In this document: in pieces, positions 24,391 through 35,395 of the stretch | Layout: the number at the start of each line of letters is the position of its first letter | Position numbering within the stretch: the stretch's first letter is position 1 | Assembly (NCBI GenBank): GCA_022578965.1 | Contig: MU400732.1 | Coordinates: 1 to 63,903, forward strand | Length of the DNA: 63,903 bases | Reading direction: 5' to 3' | DNA from: Xylaria sp. FL1777 | Lineage: Eukaryota > Ascomycota > Sordariomycetes > Xylariales > Xylariaceae | Program-made: the position numbers and the translations under genes | The notes under the pieces: generated by a model | Database searches by the model: none | What the model saw: only the letters and a program-made list of their open reading frames with translations | What the model was told of the DNA's origin: nothing

Positions 24391-25657
24391 ATGAGGTTTA
24401 AGGCGAATCTCAGAAACATACGCACGTTTTCAAGTACGCTCTATGTACCGACGACTTCCCACACCCCGTCGAAGGCTAACGTCGGGTTCATAAGAACTGG
24501 TCGCAGCTCTCTCGTCCCTCGAGAAGATCGCTTGGGTACGCCTCGACGATGAGACGGTCCGCTTCACCGTGATCCCAGATACAGGATCTCAAGTCTGGGC
24601 GTTAGTGGTCTCCGGGAGGCTGAAGTTCCGTGTAGATACCATGCTGACTTACTTCTCTTTGCGATACAGCTCTTTGCCCATTGATTTCATCCTCGACAAC
24701 TGGACCATCCAATCTGCCGAACCAAACAACACCATCAACCTAGAGCTTCCGCTGATACCACTTCAGCGGGCTCTCAAATCTGCGACCAATGCCGTATCCG
24801 CGTCCCTTCGCCTGACCAAGAAGGATGGCACACCTATTCTTTCCATGACCATAACCACATCTACTGCTCCCGTGAACGCCCCTCAAGGTGTCGCCCGTTT
24901 CAACCTCAACCCCGCGAACCGTGCCCCGGGAGATGATCCATACGATAACGATGATGACGGCATATTCGCAGCCGAGCCTCTAGAGACCCACCTGCAACGC
25001 GAGCGTGAGAAGATCATTACACAGGACATCCCGGTACGAGTGCTCCATCCCGAGACGGTCGAGACCATCATGCAGCCTAAGGTGCGGGAGCCCGACGTCC
25101 ACATCCAACTACCACCGCTGCTCCAGCTCAAGGCGATCTCAGACCGATTCACCAAACTGGCCATCGCGTCACGAGCGTCTTCCTCATCCGCTTCGACCGC
25201 AAGCGTGAATCCAAAACTCGAGCTCAGTGCCAACATGCACGGTGATCTACGCCTGCGCCTCGATACCGATACCCTCGATGTCGAGTCGCGGTGGAACGGG
25301 CTCGAGAATCCGCAGCTCGACCCTGGCCAACTGACATGCGCCATTGAGGATCATCCCAGCACGCGGTTTAGGAACGAGGGACCGAACAAATGGGCCACCG
25401 TGCGCGTCGACGGGAAAGACTGGAGTAAAGTTCTCAGCGTGGGACGTCTGGACGGTCGCGTCATCGCATGTTTCGCAGACGACCACGCATTAATTCTGTA
25501 TGTATATGTACCACATCACGATGATCCGCAGGCCGATGACTCCGTTATTACTGTAAGTAACGTCTACGCCCCGTACATGGATTTCCCCCCCTCTCTTCTC
25601 ATTGTTCGAATCCGAGTTAACCGTTTGTAGTATTATGTGTCTTCGTACAGCTTGTGA
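24391..25657 (+). CDS. hus1: Hus1-like checkpoint clamp subunit (9-1-1 complex)
   Basis: Four exons (24391-24433, 24495-24600, 24670-25552, 25631-25657) give 352 residues. Introns are 61, 69 and 78 nt with GTACGC, GTTAGT and GTAAGT donors and AAG, ACAG and GTAG acceptors. Intron 2 is a multiple of three without stops, so it is easily misread as coding. The protein opens MRFKANLRNIRTFSKLVAAL, the conserved Hus1 start (PF04005), continues with WVRLDDETVRFTVIPDTGSQ, FILDNWTIQSAEPNNTINLE, and ends with YYVSSYSL, the usual C-terminus of fungal Hus1. Hus1 (Mec3 in budding yeast) forms a PCNA-like ring with Rad9 and Rad1, is loaded at damaged DNA and activates the checkpoint kinase; it acts in the nucleus. 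An acidic loop DDPYDNDDDG and a Ser-rich stretch lie between the two clamp-like halves. It appears intact and is a single-copy housekeeping gene in related fungi. Confidence 0.93.
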
Positions 25658-26778
25658 TGAGTATGTGTCTGGGACCTACATCTCTCATCTGGCAGCCGAC
25701 ATCTAGGGCTGGCCTTCTCCACCGTCAAAGTTCTGTCTATTGGCATTCGGAGTGATGTATAAAGTCATGAAATTATGAGTCACGAGCTACGGGTATACGA
25801 TCGCATCTGGCTACGCAAAATGAGCATGGAGGAACTTGCTGGATATACTACTATAGACTAAGTGACACAAGTCACTGTCTCGGCATATGGAAATAATTCA
25901 CTCTATTTGAGGTATTCCGTAATGCAAAGCAGCAACTAGGTAACATTGAAACTCCATTTACTATTGATCATTCTTGATATTGCTCTAAACAAGTATTCTA
26001 ATCCAACCGTCTGAAGATGGCTTCTGCAATACAGCAAAGGCTAAGAGTCGTGTGCAAGCTTCCTGCTTCAATAGAATTTCCCATATTCTGTCTACTCAAT
26101 CTGGTGCTAAGTAATATACGGCATCCAACTATCTATCTCATCCACAGGTGAGCATGCGACACAGTACATTATTACCTTCAGCCCTTTTAAAACATACAGT
26201 TTTATGCAATTTTAGCGTAATGGTTTCGGGGTCGTATGTACAATAGGCGTCTAAGAATTACTTGGTAGCAAACTATACCTCCTAAGTACCGTTCCTTGGT
26301 ACAGCATCTAGGGCCGTGTCTACTCACCAAAACCACTTCTTTTTGCTACTCACGGCCTGCGTTAATTTTGGATGTTCGTGTTACGGGGATGTAATACCGC
26401 AACGAGGGGCCGGGTACACTGGCTTAAACATAAGTTGGAAATCGTATTTTCGCGGTACCTATCTTCATCGTAACGTTGTCTGCTCTACATACTGCGTAAG
26501 GATTGTAGTGGTTTGAATAAATCCAAGTGCAGAGCTACAGGGTAGGCGGGCTTAAAAAGGGGTCGGGCACGTGCGTAAACATCTTCACTTGGTGTGTGTG
26601 CATGCTGGAAAAAAAAAGCTGCAATATTTGGATTTTCTGTGCTTGAGAATCGTCTTAATCACACTACCTCTAACTTCGTATAGATAACTTCATCCTTTCC
26701 ACAAGGTAACGAAGCTCCAAATGCACCCACGGATGCACCACGAGTGAGACTGTGACTCCTTTCTATTCCCAACTCTCT
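25658..26778. other. Intergenic, no gene seen
   Basis: About 1.1 kb of normal composition between hus1 and the stop codon of the next minus-strand gene. Open frames are short and lack domain or splice support. The 3' untranslated regions of both neighbours should be here. Confidence 0.55.
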
Positions 26779-27197
26779 TCATTTGTCCTTCTTCTTGATT
26801 TCAACGGGATCGCTTCGTGGGACGTCGGCTATGAGAACAACGTGTTAGATACTACTACCGCAATAGTAAAGAATTTTTACGTCAAACTTGGGCGTTTTGG
26901 GGCATACAAGAAGACTCGGGATGAAAAGCGCTGTCGAATACAGGAAATAGGAGGTCGGGGGTACTTACTGCTTCCACCATAACCGCCGTCCGGTTTCTGC
27001 TTTGGTTTTTCGCAACTTTGGCCGCTTCCAGGATTGCCGGTGCTTTGACCGGAAGGCTGGCCGGAGCTCCTGGAGTATTCAATGTGCTTCACGGTTCCAT
27101 GGTAGGTAAATGGTCTATCTTTGCTTGTACCACCACCGCCGTCGTTGCTAGGTCGTGCTCTACTAGCCGCACTTCCTTGACCGTTGGGAGGTGACAT
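26779..27197 (-). CDS. Small hydrophilic protein of unknown function (92 aa)
   Basis: Two exons (27197-26969 and 26828-26779) are joined by a 140-nt intron with a GTAAGT donor, a TCTAACA branch site and a TCATAG acceptor. The product begins MSPPNGQGSAASRARPSNDG, has a central segment FTYHGTVKHIEYSRSSG and Gly/Ser/Gln-rich repeats, and ends in a very basic EIKKKDK. It has no signal peptide, no membrane segment and one cysteine. The consensus splice signals and the in-phase short last exon support a real gene; without the splice the frame would end in an unrelated tail. The start was chosen as the first in-frame ATG. A short overlapping upstream ORF starts near 27354. I recognise no family. Confidence 0.55.
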
Positions 27198-28712
27198 CTT
27201 CGCTAGGGATAATCTTGATCGACTGTGATAGGTAGGCTTGAAGCTTCGGTCTTGTCGCGATACTGATGCCTTGATGTGGTAAGAAAGTGATGTGCTGGAT
27301 GATAAGATGGATTCGAGTCGAAGAGACAAACTTTATAGGTGCTACTTGCAACATAGCGTGACTGATTTTTGTGTCACTTTGAATGTCTCAACTCTTCAGA
27401 TCGGCTATCAATTGGTTACTCATTATCTAGACCATGGCTGAGTAAACACAAAAATTGAATCGTATTTTCCCATATCCACTAATAAGCTGCGATGCATCGT
27501 ACAAGGGCAAAGTTTCTATTAGTACCCATGTTTCTAACCATTCAGAGCCTTTCCGCAGCCGACCCTTCAAGATTAAAGTCACCGCAACCGTCACTTGAAT
27601 TCCTGTAGAAAGAAGAACCTCTATTTCTTTTTCGTGTTCCTGTAGCGTAATCTTTAGTATAGTAAGAGACTGGGTTAGCTTGGTTCAATAGTATGAGTAA
27701 ACTGTTGATTCCTTGAAGGGTACGGATGTTTAAGACTAGGTAAATAGCAAAAGTGATGGATACGGTTACCTGGCCATCCTCTTTCCTAGATTTATACTAA
27801 CAAAGGAGTTGGTCATAGGTCCAATAAAGTGACTGCCATCTGAGCGGTCTGGTTTCACATGATATATGGAACTCTCGCTCAATCAAACGTTCCTACAAAA
27901 AGGAAAAACTTACTGTCAAGAGTTAGGAAGCGACAGTGTATGTTATAGGGAATAAGTGTGGTTTATCCGAAGCTACTGCTGCGGAGACTTCTGCAGTAAT
28001 GGCTATCTTTGCTCACGAGAACAACTTCCGATGGCAAGTTGTATTAATTGAGCCCACATGCCCGTCAATTCTTTACCATCTAAGTGCTTAGGGATTTAAG
28101 ATCTCTATGGTAAGTGCTACCAGGGGATTCCGTCTCAGAACTCAAGAAATTCAAAAGTGAGGCTCGCTAGCTGATTCAATACTAATCTATGGCTGCCCTT
28201 TCTCTCGCTTCCAAAAACCAAATTGAGCTGAATGTATAGTTTTAAATTCGAGACAAACTTCATCGACTCGCTAATATCACTACGTCCTCATGTCTCGCTT
28301 CCTAGATTATTAAACCTCAGCCGTTATTTATCACGAGGTGGACCGGAAAGTAAATAGCCAATTACACGTCTTCTCAAAGCAACTATGTAATGGTCCTAGG
28401 CCTCTTCAATACGATATTATTTTAAAGTATGGATAATAGATTCTCTGGATGTCGTACCAGTGATGCTCCAGTTGGGATTAGGTAAGAACAACCGGCTGGG
28501 CCGGGGGAACCACAAACAGTGCCTTCTCCTCAAATTATCTCTCCTACTTATGTTTTGGGTATAAATGCTATATCCAAATAGTGGTACAAAGTAGGTGCTG
28601 TAGAGCCCGCAGCTCTACAACCACCAGGTCTTTGGCTATCGAAGTTAACCCTCTCTACATTCATCTCTATAATCAATACGACCTTACAATTTCCCATCTA
28701 CCATTTTCCAGC
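27198..28712. other. Intergenic, no gene seen
   Basis: About 1.5 kb with only short chance frames on either strand. It includes the 5' flank of the 92-residue protein gene. Confidence 0.55.
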
Positions 28713-29384
28713 ATGGAGGAGTTGAACCCGAAATCTTTTATTGATTATATCGACCACTTTTTTACCAAAAGGCTTCGCTCCTGTCCCTTCAACATTTTTC
28801 ACTGTGCCTTCCTAATGTTCTACTATCTCCTAGAGCTGTTTATGGTGCTCACGGTTTTCTTCTATTTCTTCGTTTTCCGACGGTGGCGCGGACAAGGCAC
28901 TTATGGCACTTTGTCAGCAACTCTCCCCGCGGTCCTCGAAGATATACGCGGGCCAGACCAATAGCGAGATAAGCCCCCCATTTTCTATTCCGGGAACTCT
29001 AGCAACACCTACGACAATGATTTTCGATATCGTGACTTACAGGGTCCGGCTGGCGGTGCTCGCTGTTGTCATATATTTCTGGGGATCCAAAAATATCCAC
29101 ATAATGTCAGTAAAATATCTACAGTCTACGAGGAACACTATGCACATCGTATTTGTTGGCTTTCCAACACTTGATCCCTCTGTTAGGAATTTGACACTAC
29201 TAATATTTATTCCTTCGGGTTATCTCGACGCCTATTCTGTGGTATCAGCTCAGTGCCAAAGACAAGTGCTGACACTTATTTTTTTGCCTCTAGACTCCTG
29301 ACATTGCTCCTTCGGCACGCCTCTCTTAGGTTACTTCGCTGGATGTTTCCGGGTCGGTATTACGCTTCATCACGATCCTGAATA
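28713..29384 (+). pseudogene. Possible decayed membrane-protein gene
   Basis: One frame starting at ATG 28713 reads MEELNPKSFIDYIDHFFTKR, then a strongly hydrophobic stretch (about residues 30-55, rich in Phe, Leu and Tyr) that would span a membrane. It then passes three in-frame stops (TAG at 28962, TGA near 29170, TAG near 29182) before ending at TGA 29384. The segments between stops still look protein-like, for example DKPPIFYSGNSSNTYDNDF and FFASRLLTLLLRHASLRLL. TAG could derive from CAG by C-to-T change. No GT-AG intron removes the first stop convincingly. The first 84 codons alone could be a small intact membrane protein. No family recognised. Confidence 0.3.
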
Positions 29385-29737
29385 CTTCTTACATGGAAGA
29401 CCTTTTCTCTTATAGCTGCAAAACGCGCGGTAAATCGGTTACTCGTTAGCTGTTTGAGAGTTTGTGTGCGCCGTATTTCCTTGAAGCTCTGAATTCTTCG
29501 ACACCAGGAAACTATGCTTCTCCTCTTTTCTAATATTTGCTTCATCAACACGTACGTTTCTACATGTATTCTGCTTCTCTTTTGGGCTCTCTTACCATGG
29601 AGACATAAAGGGATCCAAATATTCTCAACTAATTTGAAATAGGGCACGGGATTATGGCTTGTCAACGCTATAATCACTAGCGAGATATCAAATTATTTCC
29701 TTCATTCAGTACTATAGTTCTACTCTCAACTAGAAGA

Positions 29738-29914
29738 ATGGGTTACTTTGAGCCTTCTTCGAGGTTTTATCCAGCAATGTTGTCGCGATGGCTTTTTTTT
29801 CTTTCTACACCTGAGGAATGGCTTTATCGTACAGTCTGTCGTGCCCTTGATAATCGACTCGGCTTTCAACAACAGGGTATCGGCACCCTCTACGACATTC
29901 CCACGCTGAAATAG
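29738..29914 (+). pseudogene. Short protein-like frame, possibly part of the decayed gene upstream
   Basis: An ATG-initiated frame of 58 codons, including MLSRWLFFLSTPEEWLYRTV and LGFQQQGIGTLYDIPTLK, ends at TAG and continues protein-like beyond it (PAYFDFFGCTLICITDN). The opposite strand carries an overlapping 93-codon ORF (30007-29726), which looks less protein-like. It lies in a different frame from 28713-29384, so joining them would need an indel or intron. Confidence 0.22.
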
Positions 29915-32252
29915 ATTAAAGACTCCAGGCCCGCCTACTTCGACTTCTTTGGTTGCACCTTGATTTGTATAACGGATAATTTGGCATATGCTTAGCTTGT
30001 TTAGCATACAGAATTCCCCAGCGTCTTTAAAATACTCTCATCCATTTTTTGCGACATCCTATACTGTGCAGACACAAGGCGGATGATCGTGGGGTATTCG
30101 TCAATGGATTATTAGGTTGACAGTCAGTTGAAGTTTCACGAGAACTAAGCTCCTCGTTAAAGCTGTCTTCGTTAATACGACATCAATACCCACTATGATA
30201 GCGCATGATAATTAACATAAGAATTAGTTGAATCAGCTTGTTTAAAGAGACGCGGAAAGATCTAGTGACCCCTCACGTAGTGCCTTGATGCAAACCTATA
30301 CCATAATAATGTGTCATTCGCACGGCCTCTTGTGCTAATAGACGGATTCTCCCTTTCAGATAGAATTGGAGCTATATTCTAATTATGGAAGAGGACTAAG
30401 GTGGACAAACCGGACGACGACTTTAACAGGCAATTAAATGGCCAGTGTGGGTTTAATGACCGTGTCTTCTACAGCAGGCCTACCCTATCTCTAGAGGCGG
30501 GACAGGGCTGTGTGGCGTAACGGCTGCAGTGCTGCCGTGGCTACAGATCTGGACGGAAAACACGTATTCCGAAACAGGTTGAAGTATAGCGACGTTATTG
30601 TGTATTCATCGCCTATCGATACCTATCCCACAAGGCTTGTAGTCCAGCCAATGGACGATGTCCTCAGAAATGGAGCTTCCGCAGGTCGTAACTAGCGTAG
30701 ATAGGAGATGAGTAGCAACGTGCTGACGGCTCTCAGACGATCGGAATAGGGGCTTAAGCGGCGGCAAATCTTTCTAGAAGAGGGTGTATGGCCGGTTTTA
30801 GTCGAATCCCTAGAAGTGCCTGTCTAACTTCTGCTTGTCATCTCGGATCGACATCATAGGACGATGACTGTAATCGACAACCCCACCAACTTTTATGCCT
30901 TCTAGTGGCAATGGCCTAAGCATGCCATCAAACTAGTTGGACCAGAGCCCTAACTTGACGAAAGCATAGTTGTGATACAGTGTCCTTGAAGCCGCACAAA
31001 ACTGCTTCGTCCACGAAAACTATACGTCCGCCAGCTAAACTGAAACCGGAGGTTGGTTGATAATCAACTTAAAACTCTTCGGTATAGATTCATTAGCTGT
31101 GCGATGAGTTAATACAAGAGTAATGGTAAGGAAAGACATGTTATTATATATTATAAACCTAGTTTTATTTTTTAGCAGTGTTTTAAACTATAATAGCATG
31201 AGTTCAAACTCAATGAAAAAAAGCCATGTAAGATATATAAAAGACAAAGATATACCTAAGCAACTTCAATGGCCTACCGCCCCGTAACACAATTATTGCA
31301 TTAACATTGAAAGCCTAGCGGCGCCCCGATATATAAGCCCGCCCCTCAGAGCCCAAGTGATGGAGCCACAGCCACATGAATGCTGATTGGAGTCAGCAAA
31401 CCTACATAAGTTGGTTCAACAGTCGAACGATGAGCAGCTATTCGTGGTCTTTACGCGCTGAGATTTAGCAAGGCATTTGCAATACATGCAACGCTCAACA
31501 TACGGGCGAGGTTTTGTCTTTTGTTTAAAATTAAGTGCCTTTATAATTAATGTTCAAGTACATATGCGGGTAAGTACCTATGACAATGGGCTACATAAGA
31601 AGAGCAATTGCTCCAGTAGGTTCTAAGTACTGAAGCCTAGTTGCCACAAAAAGGCATCTATATTTAGGTACTTATACTACCTACTGGGTAAGTACCTACA
31701 CAGAGCAGCCATCCTTCCGCAGTAGGTAAGTACCCCTGCTTAGTGCCTACCTAATTAGCCAGACCTTTACCCCGCCATCCGTCATCAACTCCGAAATATC
31801 AGAACCCCGCCGTCCCTGCGTACAGACCCTATACAGTATAGTGAAAAGACGCCATTACAATAAAGTGCAGTGTAAACATGAAAGATGGCTAAGCTGCTGC
31901 CTACCATCTAGATGAAGAGGAAGGCCATGGAGAGAGTTGTAATCAGTTCCCCGGTACCCTTGTCTTGCAGAGAGCCCAACAGGTAGGTAGGTATTCCAAA
32001 CCTTCCAACAGACCAACTTAGATAGCATTCCACACACAAATCCGAGTTTCTCTATTGCCGTTCTCCGGCCACTGTGCTCAAACCTCCATATTCAGAAACT
32101 GTGTTGCATTATATGGTACCAAAGGTTGCTGGATCTGCGAGGGGGGAATAGAGTCTCTGTCCTGGCGCACAACATCCTAACCTTCAAGGTGGCAATGTTA
32201 CATGCAAAAGTAGATATCGTAGCTTGTACGATAGCCTTGCGTAAAATTTCCT
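29915..32252. other. Intergenic region with scattered short frames
   Basis: About 2.3 kb without a supportable gene. Two short adjacent frames at 30390-30520 and 30510-30695 read fairly protein-like (for example DRVFYSRPTLSLEAGQG and KHVFRNRLKYSDVIVYSS) and might be a remnant of an older gene, but nothing identifies it. A small A+T-rich patch occurs at 31140-31220. A TACCTA-type cluster lies at 31566-31745. Confidence 0.45.
31566..31745. repeat. TACCTA/TAGGTA motif cluster
   Basis: Words such as GGGTAAGTACCTA occur repeatedly (near 31569, 31687 and 31722) together with AGGTACTTA and GCCTACCTA. This is the same intergenic motif family as upstream of hus1. Confidence 0.55.
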
Positions 32253-33146
32253 TTAGCAGATTGAAATTCGGTTGATCTGCGGAGCAGGAGTAGGACTCCT
32301 AGCAACGGTTATTTCAGTTCGACATAGGTTAATGTATTCACGATGAGCCATCGGGGTGGCACGGTCGTTTTGTATGCCGATGAAAGCGTTATTACTTTCC
32401 ATACGCGGGGATTCTGGACTGGAAATGCTCAATCGTCTTAAGCTTGTCTGTAGCAGCATAGACTTGATTCCTGTTCTCCTGTCACTGTTTCGGCTGCGTC
32501 TGTCGTATACTGCTCCACCCGTCTCAATGCTGGGCGTAGCCATCTGCCTCATCCTCTTCTCTTCTGCCGCTGCTGTGGCTGCGCAGGTGCTGCACTTGCC
32601 TACGGTCTGCACTTGAGCGCGATCGATGTGATGCGGCAAGGGTCGATGGGGATGGCCCCAACGTCGGGAGAGACGACGACGCGGTCGCTGATGTTCAAGA
32701 TGAAGTGTGGGTGGTGGGGGCGGCGAAGGCGGCGAAGGCTGTATCGGTACCCATGTTGTAAGAGAGAAAAGCCTTGGTGCAGGCAGAATAACTGGGTGTC
32801 CACAGGGATGCCTTGCGGCTGTGCGACAGATGGGACAGGTTGGGATAGAATGGGGATCTCGCTCGGCTGACTCTTGAAGCCATGTCTGGATGCAATGTGT
32901 GCCGAATTTATGGCCACAGTGCAGATGTACCCACGACTCCAAGATACCCTCGGGATTTGTGACACCGACAGGGTCATGGCATATGGGGCACTCTTCGAGA
33001 GGAAGCTCTTGCAGGGCCGTTTTTTCGTCCTGTTGCTTGCTGGGTCCGTCTGCGGCCGGCTTGGTTGCTGCGTTTGGCTTGGACTTATTGTGGAACAGCT
33101 TCTTGAGGAAGCCTAGCTTTACCTTTGGGAACCGTATTACCGGCAT
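32253..33146 (-). CDS. RING-finger protein
   Basis: A single-exon frame of 297 residues from ATG 33146. The N-terminus is basic (MPVIRFPKVKLGFLKKLFHN) with a Lys/Gln-rich linker. A RING domain follows at about residues 50-110: ECPICHDP, then HLHCGHKFGTHCIQTW, then CPICRTAARHPCGHPV, giving the Cys/His ligand pattern of C3HC4-type rings. RING proteins of this type usually act as E3 ubiquitin ligases by binding an E2 enzyme; the substrate is unknown. Downstream is a Pro- and Arg-rich stretch, then GKCSTCAATAAAEEKRM, which resembles the tail of related fungal RING proteins. The frame is open 67 codons further upstream, but without an ATG. The middle Pro/Arg-rich part looks frame-shifted in character, because another frame there (ILNISDRVVVSPDVGAIPID) also reads protein-like; an unrecognised intron or indel is possible. 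Confidence 0.75.
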   Translation of the reverse strand: MPVIRFPKVKLGFLKKLFHNKSKPNAATKPAADGPSKQQDEKTALQELPLEECPICHDPVGVTNPEGILESWVHLHCGHKFGTHCIQTWLQESAERDPHSIPTCPICRTAARHPCGHPVILPAPRLFSLTTWVPIQPSPPSPPPPPTLHLEHQRPRRRLSRRWGHPHRPLPHHIDRAQVQTVGKCSTCAATAAAEEKRMRQMATPSIETGGAVYDRRSRNSDRRTGIKSMLLQTSLRRLSISSPESPRMESNNAFIGIQNDRATPMAHREYINLCRTEITVARSPTPAPQINRISIC

Positions 33147-33610
33147 GGCTAGAGCTGTGATATTGATGAACGCGAGATGGAATAAATGGCCGAGAGCCGA
33201 GTTGTGGTATGTTGAGTTTAATGCGTGCAGCTCTGTCCAGACTAACTTCGAATCGCAAAACAAAGTAGCACTACGTAAAAATGCCGTGTGAGTGATGAGC
33301 TGTGACAATCCAAGAGCTAGAAACAACTCATGCGACGCAAGATACAATAGTGAACGGGTTTGTGCTGTTGCAATCCAATTGCACGGAGCTAAGAGGACTC
33401 GATACCGTAATTGACTTCGTTTGGAAGGGAGGAGAAGGACAGACGTTGGGTGACGCGACAGCTGAGCTCAGCTCCGTTAACAAGAGGGAGGGTGCCGGAA
33501 CAGTGTCGGCTTCCACGGTCAGAAAGAGGGAAGATGGGGAGAATGACAACTGATGGCCTTCCCCGGTAAAGGTGAATTGCTGCCGAGGATAACAGAGTGA
33601 GTGATGATGG

Positions 33611-33641
<31 letters not shown>

Positions 33642-33926
33642 TGGATTGCCCGAGCTTGTTGAGTCAAGGTGGAATCATGAAGACGTAGCTAGAGGCTGGA
33701 CTACTGGGAACGGACACTGACTCGGTTGCTGGATTAGGCTTCAGGGCGCTGCATTCTCAAAAATCTGGTTGCATGGAGCCTTGGGGCCTTAGAGCCCGGA
33801 TGCTTAAGTATTAGATTGGGTCGGGGCGTGTTACCTGTGGCATTTGGCTGTTTGCCATAGGCGACCCGTGCAAAAAATTCTAAATGGAGTCTGTGGCTTT
33901 GAAACCTACCTAGCTATCTATCTATT
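33147..33926. other. 5' flank of the RING gene with a (GAT)n tract
   Basis: About 0.8 kb without a supportable gene. It should carry the RING-gene promoter. The microsatellite is listed separately. Confidence 0.5.
33602..33640. repeat. (GAT)n / (TGA)n microsatellite
   Basis: About twelve GAT units with one interruption, in intergenic DNA upstream of the RING gene. Confidence 0.85.
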
Positions 33927-34349
33927 ATGAAACCTAATACCTTCGTGCTGGGGCAGAAGGCAGTATTCGAACTGTCTAAGCCCGACGCAGGGAGGAGTGA
34001 ATGGAGGGTGAATGGAGCGCGCAGGAGGGGCGAAGGAGGGGTGCTGTTTACAATGTGGTCGAGATGCAAACTCCTTTTGGCAATGGCAGACATGGGCGAC
34101 ACTGCTGAGGACTGGACTGAAGGCTATAGGCTATGGGCTGCGGGCGCTGGTCAACTGCCATCCTCCCATCCCTTCCATCACCCCGGGGAGGCATCATGTG
34201 GTGGTTGGCCCTGGCTTATCCTGTTAGAGTTTTCCGGATTCGTCAACACACTGGCAGTTGTCTGCAAGATAAGGCTGGAATGTAGTTGCAGACCACGTGC
34301 ACGGGCAGCTCGTTGGTGCAAGCTGTACATGAATGAGAATCCCATTTAG
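33927..34349 (+). CDS. Doubtful 140-codon ORF
   Basis: An ATG-to-TAG frame with a Trp-, Arg- and Gly-rich product (MKPNTFVLGQKAVFELSKPD at the start). It has no domain, no signal peptide and no clear membrane segment. Overlapping frames on both strands are also open, so this may be chance in a G-rich stretch next to the isochore boundary. Listed only because of its length. Confidence 0.15.
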   Translation: MKPNTFVLGQKAVFELSKPDAGRSEWRVNGARRRGEGGVLFTMWSRCKLLLAMADMGDTAEDWTEGYRLWAAGAGQLPSSHPFHHPGEASCGGWPWLILLEFSGFVNTLAVVCKIRLECSCRPRARAARWCKLYMNENPI

Positions 34350-34368
34350 CGCTAGCATGTTGAAATCC

Positions 34369-34490
34369 TACATACCTACATAGGTAGGTACGCATTAGCT
34401 CGAATACAGGTGCCAATGTAGGTGCTGCTAGGTATTGTCGAGGAAAACTTGGATGGCATCATTGTGTACCTATGTAGATACCTATGCACA
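34369..34490. repeat. TACCTA/TAGGTA motif cluster
   Basis: CTACATACCTACATAGGTAG and GTACCTATGTAGATACCTAT occur within about 120 bp, close to the right edge of the gene island. Confidence 0.55.
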
Positions 34491-34551
34491 ATGCAGAATA
34501 ATGTGGTGGTGGACATTATCACACTTCCGTACCGTCACATGGTGGGCTTAA

Positions 34552-34584
34552 GGAGCGGTATATTTGCCGTAAATATACGGCTCC
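34552..34584. repeat. Near-perfect hairpin at the island edge
   Basis: A 14-bp stem with one mismatch (GGAGCGGTATATTT against AAATATACGGCTCC) encloses a 5-nt loop. One arm recurs inverted at 34675-34690 (ACGGCAAATATACCGT), giving a second, larger inverted repeat of about 130 bp. It could be the end of a small mobile element; no target duplication is visible. Confidence 0.6.
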
Positions 34585-34786
34585 TATATCTGAACGTTTG
34601 GTAAAAGTTAGGGGAATGGTTGCCGTTAACTTTTGTGTACCGTTACGAGATCTTGAACGTTTTAAGTTGATTGAACGGCAAATATACCGTTTTTAAAATT
34701 GGAGCGCTTTAAATTTTGGCGCGTTCTAAGGTTCTAAGCTCTAAAAAAAAAAAGTTACTTCTATGCTTTATTTTTATCTTAGGTGC

Positions 34787-35219
34787 TGTTATAAAATTGG
34801 CACAGGGGTGGCCTTTGGAGCGGCCTAATACCTCTATATATACCTTGCACCTTTTTTTTTTTTAGCTAGAGCTAAAGTTACGTAATAACTTACTTAGCTT
34901 ATTAAGCTTACGGTAATTTAAGGCTTATTAAACTTATAGTAATTTAAAGCTTACTAAGCTTATAATAATTTAGTGCTTATTAAATTTGCAGTAATTTAAA
35001 AAAAGTTACTACTTTTTTTATTTTTTTTTTATTTATATAATTATATACTTTTTATATTTAATTATTTATTTAGTTTTAGTTTTTTAGCTATTAATTTTTT
35101 ATAACTATTAAGCATTAATATATTTATTACTTTTAATTTTTTAAAACTTTTATTAATGCATAATAATAAAAATACTTTAAAAACTTTTTTAATAAACTAT
35201 TATTAAAAATCTTATTATT
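34787..35219 (+). repeat. Truncated gypsy-type LTR ('LTR2'), copy b
   Basis: It starts TGTTATAAAATTGGCACAGG like the other LTR2 copies and contains four 26-bp subrepeats (34896-34998). It lacks the last ~80 bp of the LTR because the copia element begins at 35220. The first ~70 bp keep relatively high G+C and mark the island boundary. Confidence 0.75.
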
Positions 35220-35395
35220 TGTTAAAATAACTGGTTATTAGTTGCAACTTTTATATATAGTACGTATAATAGGTTTTATATAAAGACCACTCTATGCAAA
35301 AGCTATTGCATAAACCGAGGTAATCTTAGTGTTAGCTTAGCTTGTATGCTAGCAAAGTTCTTATACATAAAAGAAAACCTTTGCTTTATATAAAC
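35220..35395 (+). repeat. 5' LTR of the copia-like element (LTR1)
   Basis: 176 bp, aligned end to end with 42309-42484. The differences seen are mostly C/T or G/A exchanges, as expected from repeat-directed mutation. It retains G+C-richer words such as AACCGAGGTAATCTTAG. Confidence 0.8.

Noticed and set aside
24601..24669. Reading hus1 through 24601-24669 without splicing
   Set aside because: This segment is open and a multiple of three, but it has donor GTTAGT, branch TGCTGAC and acceptor ACAG, and removing it restores the Hus1 motif around SLPIDFILDNW.
24883..25344. 153-codon minus-strand ORF opposite hus1
   Set aside because: It is the shadow of the large hus1 exon; the plus-strand product has clear family motifs.
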